From assembly GCF_011752815.1 (NCBI RefSeq), contig NZ_VWWV01000003.1:434001-498000 (forward strand): a stretch of 64,000 nucleotides of DNA, written 5' to 3'. The notes below the pieces were generated by a model. The model saw only the letters and a list, made by a program, of their open reading frames with translations, ran no database searches and was not told the origin of the DNA. Shown here piece after piece: positions 1 through 8,595 of the stretch (position 1 is its first letter; each line of letters starts with the position of its first letter). Both the position numbers and the translations under genes were made by a program. The stretch is from Enterobacter sp. Cy-643. GTDB lineage: Bacteria > Pseudomonadota > Gammaproteobacteria > Enterobacterales > Enterobacteriaceae.

Positions 1-422
1 TACGCGTGAACAGCGCGCTCAACAAGGATGAGCAAATCAAGAAAGAAGCGCGTATTAACGTGACGGCTTACCAGGGCAAAGTACTGCTGGCTGGTCAGTC
101 TCCTAACCCGGATCTCGCCTCCCGCGCCAAACAAATCGCGTTGGGCGTGGACGGCGCAACCGAAGTCTATAACGAGATTCGAATTATGGCTCCGGTCGGC
201 CTGGGCGTAGCGTCGAGCGATACGTGGATCACCACAAAAGTTCGCTCTCAGTTGCTCACCAGCGACCAGGTGAAATCATCGAACGTGAAAGTCACCACCG
301 AGAATGGCGAGGTATTCCTGCTTGGCCTGGTAACCGAACGTGAAGGTAAAGCCGCAGCGGATATTGCCAGCCGGGTTAGCGGCGTGAAGCATGTCACCAC
401 CGCGTTCACCATCCTGAAATAA
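1..422 (+). CDS. dolP: DolP (YraP) outer-membrane lipoprotein, C-terminal part
   Basis: The gene is cut by the window edge. About 139 C-terminal residues are visible, in the frame beginning at base 3. They hold the end of a first BON domain (KKEARINVTAYQGKVLL) and a complete second BON domain (about residues 75-138 of this fragment), matching E. coli DolP almost residue for residue. The GTG at base 6 corresponds to an internal valine (EVRVNSAL in E. coli), so it is not the start. DolP is a division-site outer-membrane lipoprotein that binds anionic phospholipid and supports envelope integrity. The signal peptide and lipobox lie upstream of the window. Confidence 0.93.
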   Translation, partial: RVNSALNKDEQIKKEARINVTAYQGKVLLAGQSPNPDLASRAKQIALGVDGATEVYNEIRIMAPVGLGVASSDTWITTKVRSQLLTSDQVKSSNVKVTTENGEVFLLGLVTEREGKAAADIASRVSGVKHVTTAFTILK

Positions 423-425
423 CGG

Positions 426-461
426 CCCCTCACCCTGACCCTCTCCCCACAGGGGAGAGGG
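426..461. repeat. CCCTC/GAGGG palindromic repeat, dolP 3' flank
   Basis: An imperfect palindrome whose core is CCCTCTCCCC-aca-GGGGAGAGGG lies directly after the dolP stop. It is preceded by the CCCTCACCCTGAC lead-in shared with the copies at 3711 and 39067. It may double as a transcription terminator, but no T-run follows it. Confidence 0.75.
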
Positions 462-566
462 AATAACCCCAAGCTGTTGACTGAATTTACGCCCGTTTTT
501 ATCCCGGCGAGGTAACAGAGCCCACTGAATGCCCCCAATCCCTTCAAGAGAGAGGGTCAATAGCAA

Positions 567-2477
567 TTACAATTTACTCAGGCAGTCCATCGCTACCGTT
601 TTAAAACTGTCAAAATCCTGACTCTCGCGAAGCCGAACCATCGCCCGCTCGCGCAGGAACGTCACAAACAGGTCGTAAATCGCCATCGCCTCTTCGTATT
701 CGCTTTTGCTAATCGCCAGCAGGAAGATCACGTACGCCGTCTCATCCCCCCAGCTAATACCGTGCGGCGCCAGCACGGTGTAAACCACCGTTTTTTTCGC
801 CAGCAGGCCCAGCGAGTGCGGCAGCGCAATACCTTCGCCCAGCATGGTGCTGACAATGGCCTCACGTTCCACCACCGACGGATGAAAATCGGCATCAACC
901 ACGCCTTCCCGCTCCAGCTGCTCGCAGAGCGTCAGGAACAACTGCTGCTGAGTCATAGGCTGGTCGATAATGCGGAAATGGCTGGCATCGAAGAATTTCT
1001 CCAGCATGTAAGGCCTTGTTCTGTCCACCAGCACCAGCTTGCCAAGCTGTTCGAGCTGATAATCCGTCGGGAACGGCGCCATCACCACCACCGGCTTTTC
1101 TTTCTCATTTATGCGCGCCGTGCTGATCACAAAGTCCTCATCCACGGTCTCGAGCTGCTCATAGTCGCGCAGAGAGATTATGTTGGTCACCTCCACCTGG
1201 GGATATTTCCGCAACAGCATCGCCTGCAGCATACGCACCGTCGAATTCCCGGTATCGCAAACCAGCAGCACGCGAGGATGGCGCTGGTAGCCAATGTTGT
1301 AATGACGCTCCAGACCTACGCCGATATGCAAAACCAGAAAACCAATTTCGTTTTCGCTGATGGCATAAGGGGTATATTTTCCCCAGCTTGAGACCGCCGC
1401 CAGCGTCATGTCGTAAGCCAGCGGGTAATGCTGTTTGATGTTAGCCAGCAGTGGATTCGGGATGTTTATCTGGTAGCGCACCCGGGTAATCATCGTTTTG
1501 ATGTGGGTCAGCAGATCGGCGTGCAGCTGCTCGTCGCTTAGAAGATTGTAGTTATAGTGGGTATTGATATAGCGCAGGATGTAGTTAACCAGCGCCTCGT
1601 CATCATCGGCGCTGATCGCGCTCGGCGCCACTTCCTGCACCTGTCGTGAGGCAATATGCACCTGCAGCCACTGCTCTTCAGCCTCAGAAAGCGGCTTCCC
1701 CGCCAGTTGCTGAAGAAGAGCGGCAATCTGTCTGGCCGCCTCTTTCACCTGGACATCAACGCTATCCGCCGTAAATTCCGGTAGCGGATAGCCTTCGCTG
1801 ATGCGACGAACCGCCACCGAACAATAGAGGCGAATAAACTGCTCGCCTTCATCGGTCAGGCGGATGTGGCAGCGGGTAAAACAATCGTGCAGCGAACCGG
1901 CGAGCAGCTCAGGGACACCCGCGTTCAGCGCTTCTTCCGTCAATAACGGATTTTCGCTGTCCTCTAAGGTTAACTGCCACAGCAGGTCAGTCAGGCAGGC
2001 GCGAATAGCCGTTTCGCTGCCGAACAGCTTCATGCCGTGGCGCGGGCGTGTCTCAATCGTCAGGTGATAGCGGTTAAACCACTCCCGCACTTCGGCCATA
2101 TCGCTTTGCAGCGTAGCCCGGCTGACAAACCACTCTTCGGCCAGATCTTCCAGCTTCAGTGAAAACGCCGCCGTCAAAAAACGCACCACAAGGTAATGCA
2201 CGCGTTCTGGCGAAGTACGAGGAATACGAAGCTGACGCGGACGATGCTGCACCAGCTCGCCGTAACGCTCAGTATCCTCGATATTCAGTTGATAGCCCGC
2301 ACCGCGGGTAAGCGTAAACTGAGCCCCGAAGCCTGACATCAGCGCATTAAGCGCCGTGATATCGGCCCGAACCGTACGAGTAGAAACGGACAAACGCCGC
2401 GCCAGTTCATCCTGGGGCAGCGTTTCGTTTTGCAGCATCTCAAAAAGCTGAGCCAGCCGTTGATTGGAGAATCTCAC
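567..2477 (-). CDS. BglG/MtlR-type transcriptional regulator with PRD, EIIB and EIIA domains
   Basis: A 636-residue multidomain regulator. In order it has an N-terminal winged HTH (about 5-60, LARRLSVSTRTVRADI), a second Mga-like HTH (about 90-165), two PTS regulation domains (about 190-400, with histidines in LTHIK and VLHIGVGLER), a GatB/MtlA-like EIIB domain with the VCDTGNST cysteine loop (about 405-490), and a fructose/mannitol-type EIIA domain whose histidine sits in ALPHSLG (about 500-636). Such proteins are DNA-binding activators controlled by PTS phosphorylation. It lies downstream of, and on the same strand as, the 3989-9577 catabolic cluster and is the obvious regulator. The cluster encodes no classical EIIC, so the phosphoryl donor is unknown. 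The start is the ATG at 2477. Confidence 0.9.
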   Translation of the reverse strand: MRFSNQRLAQLFEMLQNETLPQDELARRLSVSTRTVRADITALNALMSGFGAQFTLTRGAGYQLNIEDTERYGELVQHRPRQLRIPRTSPERVHYLVVRFLTAAFSLKLEDLAEEWFVSRATLQSDMAEVREWFNRYHLTIETRPRHGMKLFGSETAIRACLTDLLWQLTLEDSENPLLTEEALNAGVPELLAGSLHDCFTRCHIRLTDEGEQFIRLYCSVAVRRISEGYPLPEFTADSVDVQVKEAARQIAALLQQLAGKPLSEAEEQWLQVHIASRQVQEVAPSAISADDDEALVNYILRYINTHYNYNLLSDEQLHADLLTHIKTMITRVRYQINIPNPLLANIKQHYPLAYDMTLAAVSSWGKYTPYAISENEIGFLVLHIGVGLERHYNIGYQRHPRVLLVCDTGNSTVRMLQAMLLRKYPQVEVTNIISLRDYEQLETVDEDFVISTARINEKEKPVVVMAPFPTDYQLEQLGKLVLVDRTRPYMLEKFFDASHFRIIDQPMTQQQLFLTLCEQLEREGVVDADFHPSVVEREAIVSTMLGEGIALPHSLGLLAKKTVVYTVLAPHGISWGDETAYVIFLLAISKSEYEEAMAIYDLFVTFLRERAMVRLRESQDFDSFKTVAMDCLSKL

Positions 2478-2522
2478 TACCGCTTCCTTTGGTTATCGGG
2501 GCGTTAAACGCCCCGTCCTGCT

Positions 2523-3674
2523 TTACTTAAACGGGGTGAAGACCATCTGTGACGGGCTTCCCACCGCCGTATAATCCTCGATAAAAGTTAATTTACCGCT
2601 GCCCGGGGCCACGCTAAAACGAGTAATGTTGTCGCTGCGCTGGTTCAGGGCATAAAGATGTTTGCCGGTATTATCCAGCGTCAGGCCTCGTGGATAGTCG
2701 CCTCGGGTCCAGATATCGTCCTGATGCGTAAGGTCGCCGTTAACGCCCACGCTGAAATGCGCAATGCTGTTATGCAGGCGGTTGGCAACATACAGTTGCT
2801 TACCGTCATGGCTCAGCACCAGACCTGCCGCAAAGCTCGTGCCCTTATAGGCTTTTGGCAGCGAAGAGATGGTTTTGCCTTCGGCCAGCGTGCCTTTCTC
2901 CCGGTCGAGCCTGTAATGGGTAAGCGTAGAAGCTTCTTCGTTAATCAACCACAGGCTCGCGCCGTCTGCGGCAAACACAAAGTGGCGTGGCCCTGCGCCT
3001 TTTGAAGAGGCGGCAATAAACGGCGGATCGTTTGGCTCCAGCACGCCTTTGCTTTGATCGAAACGATACTGGTAGATCCGATCCAGGCCAAGATCGGTGG
3101 AGAAGACAAACTTGCCGCTCGGATCGGCGGCAATCATATGGGCATGCGGGCCATTATGATCGCTGGCGGCAAAGCTACCTTCTACCGCAGCTTCTGGTTT
3201 TGCTGCCCCCGGCTCACCGCTATCCTGATGCTTGTCGCTGGCTTCCTGCAGGCTACCGTCTGCATTCACCGGCAACACTGCGATTGAGCCGCTCATATAG
3301 TTAGCCACCAGCAGGTGCTTACCCTGCGGCGTCAGGGATAAGTAGACCGGGCCCGCGCCCCCGGAAGAAACCTGATTCAGTTCGGTCACACTCCCGTCGT
3401 CGCCCACACGCAATGCCGCTATCACGCCTTTTTCTACTTCGCTGGCCACGTAGAGCGTTTTCCCATCCGGCGACGCGGTTAACTGCGCGGCGTTTGGTAG
3501 CGAACTGACTAACGTTTTCTCGCTAAGCGCGCCGGTTTTAGCGTCAACCAGGAAGCGGTAAAGGCCTTCCCCGTTGGGGTTGTAAGTGCCAACCCAGGCA
3601 TAGTGGCTTTGTGCCGCGCTGTTGCCAGCGGCGAGTAAGGCAAAGGAAGCAACAAGCAGAGTGCGTGCAGACAT
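2523..3674 (-). CDS. exported beta-propeller lactonase (6-phosphogluconolactonase-like fold)
   Basis: A 383-residue protein with a clear Sec signal peptide (MSARTLLVASFALLAAGNSAAQS, cleavage near residue 21). A seven-bladed Lactonase/Pgl-type propeller follows, with recurrent blades ending in LYVASE, HLLVANY, KFVFSTDLG, LYVANRLHN and LYALNQRS. Cytosolic Pgl has no signal peptide, so this copy probably acts in the periplasm on a sugar lactone. It sits between the PTS-type regulator and the aldolase of the same catabolic cluster. This suggests that it opens an aldonolactone before uptake, but that is an inference from position. The exact substrate cannot be read from the sequence. Confidence 0.82.
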   Translation of the reverse strand: MSARTLLVASFALLAAGNSAAQSHYAWVGTYNPNGEGLYRFLVDAKTGALSEKTLVSSLPNAAQLTASPDGKTLYVASEVEKGVIAALRVGDDGSVTELNQVSSGGAGPVYLSLTPQGKHLLVANYMSGSIAVLPVNADGSLQEASDKHQDSGEPGAAKPEAAVEGSFAASDHNGPHAHMIAADPSGKFVFSTDLGLDRIYQYRFDQSKGVLEPNDPPFIAASSKGAGPRHFVFAADGASLWLINEEASTLTHYRLDREKGTLAEGKTISSLPKAYKGTSFAAGLVLSHDGKQLYVANRLHNSIAHFSVGVNGDLTHQDDIWTRGDYPRGLTLDNTGKHLYALNQRSDNITRFSVAPGSGKLTFIEDYTAVGSPSQMVFTPFK

Positions 3675-3710
3675 GCGTTTGTCCTCGAAGTGTGGTTGAT
3701 GAGGATTATA

Positions 3711-3975
3711 CCCTCACCCTAACCCTCTCCCTAAAAGGGAGAGGGGATCTTTCTTTTCACATCAGTCAGTTTTTCTCCCTCGCCCCATTGGGGAGAGGGG
3801 ATCTTTCTTTTCACATCAATCAGTCTTTCTCCCTCGCCCCTTTGGGGAGAGGGGATCTTTCTTTTCACATCAGTCAGTTTTTCTCCCTCACCCCATTGGG
3901 GAGAGGGGATCTTTCTTTTCACATCAATCAGTCTTTCTCCCTCGCCCCTTTGGGGAGAGGGCCGGGGTGAGGGGA
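3711..3975. repeat. tandem array of 54-bp palindromic repeat units bounded by inverted ends
   Basis: The array opens with CCCTCACCCTAACCCTCTCC and closes with GAGAGGGCCGGGGTGAGGGG, which is its imperfect inverse. Between them, a hairpin of the form CCCTCgCCCC-att-GGGGaGAGGG plus the spacer GATCTTTCTTTTCACATC is repeated. The GATCT landmark recurs at 3746, 3800, 3854 and 3908, an exact 54-bp period. Spacers alternate between cagtcagttttt and caatcagtcttt, so the array looks like a 108-bp dimer duplicated once. It occupies the gap between the lactonase and aldolase genes. Confidence 0.93.
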
Positions 3976-3988
3976 AACAGCGAGCGCT

Positions 3989-4729
3989 TTATCCCACCAG
4001 CTTTTTCGTCATCGCCAGCAGCGTGGCAACATCCGCCGGGCGCGTATTGCCGCTGGCCTTGTCGATAATTGAGCTGTAAATATGCGGGATCACTTTGCTG
4101 ACGCCGGCATCCAGCGCAATCTTCAGGATCTCCTCGTAGTTCTCAAGATCGATGCCGCCGGTCGGCTCCAGCCAGAAGTTATGCTTCGCACAGGCTTCCG
4201 CAACTGCCTGGTACTCTTCGCGGCAGTCCAGTCCGCCCATCGGGAAATATTTGATTGAGCTGCCGCCCATATCCTTCAGCAGCGCAATGGCCGTTTCGAC
4301 GGGCACAATGCCGTCCGGCGCACCGGAACTTAACGGGCCGGTGGAGATTTTTACTCTCCCGACGGTGCCGGTCGGCGAAACCAGGCCGTTGACCACGCTC
4401 TCATTTTGGCCCAGCAGCGCGCGGCTGGTGCCCACGCCGGTAAACACCTGATTGACGTGCTGAGGCTGAATCTGGCCGGAGATTTCACTCACCATGGCAG
4501 ATTGATTTGGATCGCCTGCGCCAAGGCCAACGGACAGCGCGTTGTCGATGAGCGCCGCGTACTCACGCATGTCGGCGACCGCGCTTGCTACATCCGGGTA
4601 GTTTTTGGATAACACACCGACCAGCACGTGGCCTTCTGCCGCCTGGTGAATCTCTTTGGCGTTTTCTTTGGAACCAGCCAGGACGTTCAGACACACGCGG
4701 TCACGGTAAAAATTCGGGGTCAGTTTCAT
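3989..4729 (-). CDS. dgaF: 2-dehydro-3-deoxy-phosphogluconate aldolase, DgaF/DagF family
   Basis: A 246-residue TIM-barrel aldolase of the family founded by EF_0839/AHA_3917 (TIGR03581). Salmonella DgaF belongs here and cleaves 2-keto-3-deoxygluconate 6-phosphate to pyruvate and glyceraldehyde 3-phosphate. Visible landmarks are the substrate/phosphate loops KYFPMGGLDCREEY and WLEPTGGIDLENYEEIL, and the strand ending VSKVIPHIYSSII. Its ATG overlaps the stop of the upstream PLP lyase (4726-4729, ATGA), a sign of translational coupling in one operon. It is distinct from the small Eda-type aldolase. Confidence 0.88.
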   Translation of the reverse strand: MKLTPNFYRDRVCLNVLAGSKENAKEIHQAAEGHVLVGVLSKNYPDVASAVADMREYAALIDNALSVGLGAGDPNQSAMVSEISGQIQPQHVNQVFTGVGTSRALLGQNESVVNGLVSPTGTVGRVKISTGPLSSGAPDGIVPVETAIALLKDMGGSSIKYFPMGGLDCREEYQAVAEACAKHNFWLEPTGGIDLENYEEILKIALDAGVSKVIPHIYSSIIDKASGNTRPADVATLLAMTKKLVG

Positions 4730-5844
4730 GCTTCTTTCTCCTTGCTTACCAGCGCCTTGATGCAGCGGTAAATAATCTCCAGCTGTGCCGCGCTTACGCT
4801 GCGCACATCCGCTTCAATAATGCCTTCGTTGGCCTTGTAGCCACGGAAGTAGATGGCGTATTCGCCCTGCTTCAGCTTGCTGACCAGCTCGCCGGTGCTG
4901 ATGCCGACGGTCGCTTCATCGAACTTGATTTCGCTACGGGCGATATCGCGGCCAGCGGCGTCCCATACCACGCGCGCGGTAACGCCATTCAGCGTGTTCA
5001 GGCTGTCGATAAACGGCGTCATTTTGGCAACCATGTCGGCTCCGCTCTCTTTGGCCGCGCTCAGGTAATGTTCAATCGCGCAGGTCAGGCCGAGGATGCC
5101 TTCTTTGCCGACTTTCATCGCGCGGCCGATGCCGCCAGTTTGCAGCTTAACCCACTCGACGTACTGCTCTTTGCCGATCACCAGCCCGCTGGTTGGACCT
5201 TCAATAGCTTTCGCGCCGCTGTAAATCACCAGGTCAGCCCCGGCGCGGGAGTAGCACTGCAAGTCTTCTTCCGCCGCAGCGTCAACAATCAGCGGCAGGT
5301 TGTGCTTTCGCGCCACGACAACGGCCTGCTCAACGCTGAGCATGCTTTTCTGCACCGAATGGTGGGATTTGATGTACAGAATGGCCGCCGTGCGTGGAGA
5401 AATGGCCGCAGCCAGCTGATCCGCTGAACATTCGTTGGCGTAGCCCGCTTCAACGATTTTACCGCCGCCCAGGTTCACCATCGTGCCAACCGGCGCGCCG
5501 AAGTTAACGTTGTGGCCCTTCGGCAGCACAATCTCGTTGTTCTCCAATGGGGCCGCGTGCAGGTTCTCGATCAGCCATTGATTGTCTTTTACCAGTACCG
5601 CAGCTACGGACTGGGCTATTCCGGCGGAGGCGCAGGACACCACGGTTGCCGCTTCAACGTCGAGCAGCCCGGCAATGTAGGCACCGGTTTTGTTGACCAG
5701 ATCCTTCATTTCAAAGTAGTGATTCATGCCGGTGTTGACCGCGTCCACCACTTCCGGACGAGGCGTAGATACACCAAGAGCGGTCATGCGGCCTGATGCA
5801 TTAATTACCTGTTTTAAATTGTATTTTTCATAGATCGAAGACAT
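4726..5844 (-). CDS. dgaE: DgaE-family PLP-dependent ammonia-lyase
   Basis: A 372-residue fold-type I PLP enzyme (SelA-like). The PLP lysine lies in IYSGAKAIEGPTSG and the cofactor aspartate in LPLIVDAAAEED. Salmonella DgaE converts D-glucosaminate 6-phosphate to 2-keto-3-deoxygluconate 6-phosphate plus ammonia. The same reaction is expected here because the aldolase for that product is translationally coupled. The chosen start (ATG 5844, MSSIYEKYNLKQVINASGRM) overlaps the end of the amidohydrolase gene by 17 nt. A longer in-frame extension to 5919 runs through the amidohydrolase coding region and is unlikely. Confidence 0.88.
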   Translation of the reverse strand: MSSIYEKYNLKQVINASGRMTALGVSTPRPEVVDAVNTGMNHYFEMKDLVNKTGAYIAGLLDVEAATVVSCASAGIAQSVAAVLVKDNQWLIENLHAAPLENNEIVLPKGHNVNFGAPVGTMVNLGGGKIVEAGYANECSADQLAAAISPRTAAILYIKSHHSVQKSMLSVEQAVVVARKHNLPLIVDAAAEEDLQCYSRAGADLVIYSGAKAIEGPTSGLVIGKEQYVEWVKLQTGGIGRAMKVGKEGILGLTCAIEHYLSAAKESGADMVAKMTPFIDSLNTLNGVTARVVWDAAGRDIARSEIKFDEATVGISTGELVSKLKQGEYAIYFRGYKANEGIIEADVRSVSAAQLEIIYRCIKALVSKEKEA

Positions 5845-6961
5845 GTTCAGCTTTCCCTTGTTCGGTAGTAAACCATTTCCCGGCGCGCACCGCGGCCAGC
5901 GCCACCAGCGCCTGGTCACCGATCAGCGTTTGCTGTTCTGCGTCGGTAAATACCGTTGGCTGACGGCGCAGCTCGAAGACGGTCAGATCGCCATCCAGCC
6001 CCACGGCCAGGCGACCTTTATTTTTCAGACGTAATCCATCCGCCGCGTGCGCGGTCACGCAGTCGATAACCTGAGGCAATGACAAGCCAATGGAGAGGAA
6101 TTTCGACATCACTGCGCCGAGTGAATGCACCGGGCCGCTGATGCGGTTGCGGCAGTAGATATCCGAGCTGATGCTGTGCGGCAGAATGCCCTGCTGGATA
6201 GCGACCCGCGCCACGTCAAAACTAAAGCTGGCGGTGCCGTGCCCAACGTCCAGGCGGACTCCGCGCTGAATAGCCTGCGCCACGGAGGCTCGCAGTTGCC
6301 CGGCCGGATTGAGAATGCGGTTCGGTTTGCCGTTGTAGCAGTGGGTGATGATATCGCCACTGGTCAGCAGCCCGGCCACTTCATCGAGGTCCGGCGGGTT
6401 ATTGCCGATATGCACCATCAGCGGCAAATCACCGTTTTCTTTCTGGATAGCCTTGGCGCGTACCAGCGGCGTAATGCCGTTATCGCCCACCACGCTGCTG
6501 CTCATGCGCGCTTTCAGGCCCACGATAAAGTCCGGATGGCGTTTCACCGCGCCGCGCACGGCGTCAGCATCGATATTCGCCATGTTGGACAGTTCATTCT
6601 GGGCAATCAGGCCCACGCGGGAGATATTCAGCAGCGCATAAACTTCGGTCGCGGCGCTGCGGGTGATTTGATAGAAATCGTCGACGTCATCGGCGCCGGT
6701 GCTGCCCGCGTCCACCACCGTGGTGACGCCAGTGTGAATACCCACGCTGTCGGGCTCGTCGTGGTAGATAGGGGATTTCGGGTAACAGTGAACGTGGGAG
6801 TCAATCCAGCCGGCGCTGACGTAGTATTCGCCGTTCAGCTGGCGCTCTTCCGTTGCCTCGCCGGTTATCTTGCCTAAGGCGGCAATTTTGCCGTCCTTCA
6901 GGGCGATATCGATCACGGTATCGTCCACAAGCCGCGCCTGGCGCAGGATCAGGTCAAACAT
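5828..6961 (-). CDS. amidohydrolase/deacetylase family metallohydrolase (EF_0837 family)
   Basis: A 377-residue amidohydrolase-superfamily enzyme. The metal-binding HxH motif is in WIDSHVHCYP (about residues 53-62), with further ligands in GLKARMSS (a candidate carbamylated lysine), VHIGNNP, ITHCYNGK and ISSDIYCR. The family (TIGR03583) accompanies the DgaE/DgaF enzymes and the DUF4310-4312 proteins in Enterococcus and Aeromonas. A plausible role is removing an N-acyl group or opening an amide ring so that the PLP lyase can act. The substrate has not been defined for this family, so that step is inferred. Confidence 0.85.
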   Translation of the reverse strand: MFDLILRQARLVDDTVIDIALKDGKIAALGKITGEATEERQLNGEYYVSAGWIDSHVHCYPKSPIYHDEPDSVGIHTGVTTVVDAGSTGADDVDDFYQITRSAATEVYALLNISRVGLIAQNELSNMANIDADAVRGAVKRHPDFIVGLKARMSSSVVGDNGITPLVRAKAIQKENGDLPLMVHIGNNPPDLDEVAGLLTSGDIITHCYNGKPNRILNPAGQLRASVAQAIQRGVRLDVGHGTASFSFDVARVAIQQGILPHSISSDIYCRNRISGPVHSLGAVMSKFLSIGLSLPQVIDCVTAHAADGLRLKNKGRLAVGLDGDLTVFELRRQPTVFTDAEQQTLIGDQALVALAAVRAGKWFTTEQGKAEHVFDL

Positions 6962-7016
6962 ATTTTTCTCCTTAACTGGCGGGCGAGCCGCAGCCCGTCC
7001 GCCCTGGAAATACGGC

Positions 7017-7658
7017 TTACAACGCTACCGGGAAAATAGAGCCTAAAATCATTGCGCCCAGGATAGCCCCGCCGGTGATCGGTTTGCCCCAGAGATAAAA
7101 CAGCAGAGAGCCGATCAACGAGCCGATGCCGATGGGAATCGAAGCCGTCATGGCGCTGAGGATAATCAACGGCCCGAGGAAGCGGCCGGAAGCGTTACCC
7201 GCCCCCATCATGACGTCTGCCCCGTAGGTCGAGTCGCTCTGATTGATGGTGAACTTACGCGCCAGGATGATGATGTAGCCAATGGCGAGGCCAATCACCA
7301 GACCGGTCACCAGCGATGCGGCAAAGTTTGCCACCGGGAAGACAAAGCCCGCGCCCAGCAGCAGTGCCGGAACGCCGAGGCCTACGCCGGTTTGAATCGC
7401 CCCGCCGATATCCAGGATCCCAACCAGCGAGCCTTCGATGATACGAGCAAACAGGAAGCTGGCGCCAAACGCCGCCACCGCGCCGTAAACGCCGGTATCA
7501 ATCCCGGACTTGAGCATCGCCACGAAGGCGACTTCGTTAAACGCGCCGATGCCGTACAGGTAGTACATGTGCGTTCCGGCAAACACGCCGGAGGAGAGCA
7601 GGCCGACAAAGATCGGGAATGACCAGTCCGCGTACCAAAAGCCTTTATTCTGTTCCAT
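7017..7658 (-). CDS. DUF4310 family integral membrane protein (EF_0833 family)
   Basis: A 213-residue, very hydrophobic, glycine-rich protein with about six predicted membrane segments, for example FPIFVGLLSSGVFAG, AVAAFGASFLFARII, LVTGLVIGLAIGYIIIL and ILGAMILGSIFPVAL. Its function is undefined. The family occurs only in the conserved block with DUF4311, DUF4312 and SFCGS proteins. Its start lies 11 nt after the end of the DUF4311 gene, so the two probably form a membrane complex. A transporter subunit replacing a PTS EIIC/EIID pair is the most economical reading, but nothing in the sequence proves transport. Confidence 0.87.
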   Translation of the reverse strand: MEQNKGFWYADWSFPIFVGLLSSGVFAGTHMYYLYGIGAFNEVAFVAMLKSGIDTGVYGAVAAFGASFLFARIIEGSLVGILDIGGAIQTGVGLGVPALLLGAGFVFPVANFAASLVTGLVIGLAIGYIIILARKFTINQSDSTYGADVMMGAGNASGRFLGPLIILSAMTASIPIGIGSLIGSLLFYLWGKPITGGAILGAMILGSIFPVAL

Positions 7659-7669
7659 GCGTTATCCCC

Positions 7670-8446
7670 TTATTTGCCGCTCAGCGAGTTATGCAGCAGA
7701 TCCAGCCAGTTCGGCACGGTCATGTGGAAAGACTCAATCATCTTCATGTCGAACCCGCGGAAGAAGGCGCTCAGCACAAACAGGGCCACGATAGCCGACA
7801 TCATGACTTTGGTGACACGGTGCCAGCCGCTTTCTTCAACGCCTTTACCGATCAGGATACCCAGTACCAGTCCCGGCACGGCGTTGCCCATGATCAGCTG
7901 CGCTGCGCCGCCGAAAATGGTTGCCCAGAAGCCGGATTTTTTGCCCGCGTCGATAGCCGCCAGCCAGAAAATAACCGGCATCACGGTGTTCACCAGCAGG
8001 TTAGCCGCAGGCACCAGCACTTTGACTGCAGTGACCTGAAGCGCCGCTGGCACCGCAGAGGCCGTAGAGTTCAGGAACGCCACCACGATCATGCCGATGA
8101 TCCCGCAGGCGATAGCCATTTTTTTCGGGTCGTGGAGGGTTTCCGCCACGTTACGGTTCTTCACCATCAATGCCGCCGCGCCCCAGTTAGGGATGATGCG
8201 GTGATCAACGTCCTGGGTGAATGCCCCCGCCGCGACGGAAGATGCCCAGGCGTTAAAGAAGAAGCCAAGCCCAAAGGAGAAGTGAGACGCCGGATCACCT
8301 TCGCAGGAGTTCAGCTCGCCGAGTGTACGAAATGCGCCCATGCCCTGAGAGGTTGGCGCATGGAACATACGCGCGGCCCCGGCACCAACGCCCACACCGA
8401 CGAGGCCGCCGATAATGAGTGATTTGAATAATATGATTAAGAACAT
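7670..8446 (-). CDS. DUF4311 family integral membrane protein (EF_0832 family)
   Basis: A 258-residue membrane protein. A glycine-rich first helix (LIIGGLVGVGVGAGAARMF) is followed by a short conserved loop with ELNSCEGDPASHFSFG and then about five further hydrophobic segments (CGIIGMIVVAFLNSTA, VIFWLAAIDAG, MSAIVALFVLSAFF). The loop carries charged and Cys/His residues unusual for a membrane helix and is a candidate substrate-binding site. Its function is unknown. It is the partner of DUF4310 in every arrangement I recall of this cluster. Confidence 0.87.
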   Translation of the reverse strand: MFLIILFKSLIIGGLVGVGVGAGAARMFHAPTSQGMGAFRTLGELNSCEGDPASHFSFGLGFFFNAWASSVAAGAFTQDVDHRIIPNWGAAALMVKNRNVAETLHDPKKMAIACGIIGMIVVAFLNSTASAVPAALQVTAVKVLVPAANLLVNTVMPVIFWLAAIDAGKKSGFWATIFGGAAQLIMGNAVPGLVLGILIGKGVEESGWHRVTKVMMSAIVALFVLSAFFRGFDMKMIESFHMTVPNWLDLLHNSLSGK

Positions 8447-8595
8447 GTATCTGCCCTTTTCTACCCTGCTTATCTGTCGCTGTAGCCGCGTGAGCTGCGC
8501 TCAGTCACCCGAATCACTTACCCAAGTAAGCGCTTCGGACTGCCTTCCCTTGCTGCCTTGCTACAACACCAGCTAATTGGGTATAAATGTTTGAA
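8447..8595. other. 149-bp intra-operon gap with small hairpin
   Basis: This is the only sizeable gap inside an otherwise tightly packed operon. It holds a short perfect hairpin CTTAC-ccaa-GTAAG (8517-8530) in a GC-rich stretch that looks like a dispersed intergenic repeat. No reading frame or start signal is convincing. It may affect the ratio of the cytosolic proteins (upstream) to the membrane proteins (downstream). Confidence 0.45.

Noticed and set aside
3611..3970. 119-codon frame through the 54-bp repeats
   Set aside because: The period is a multiple of three, so frames stay open on both strands; no protein features.
3711..3975. CRISPR array
   Set aside because: The spacers are near-identical between units and the repeats are palindromic intergenic elements; no cas genes are present.
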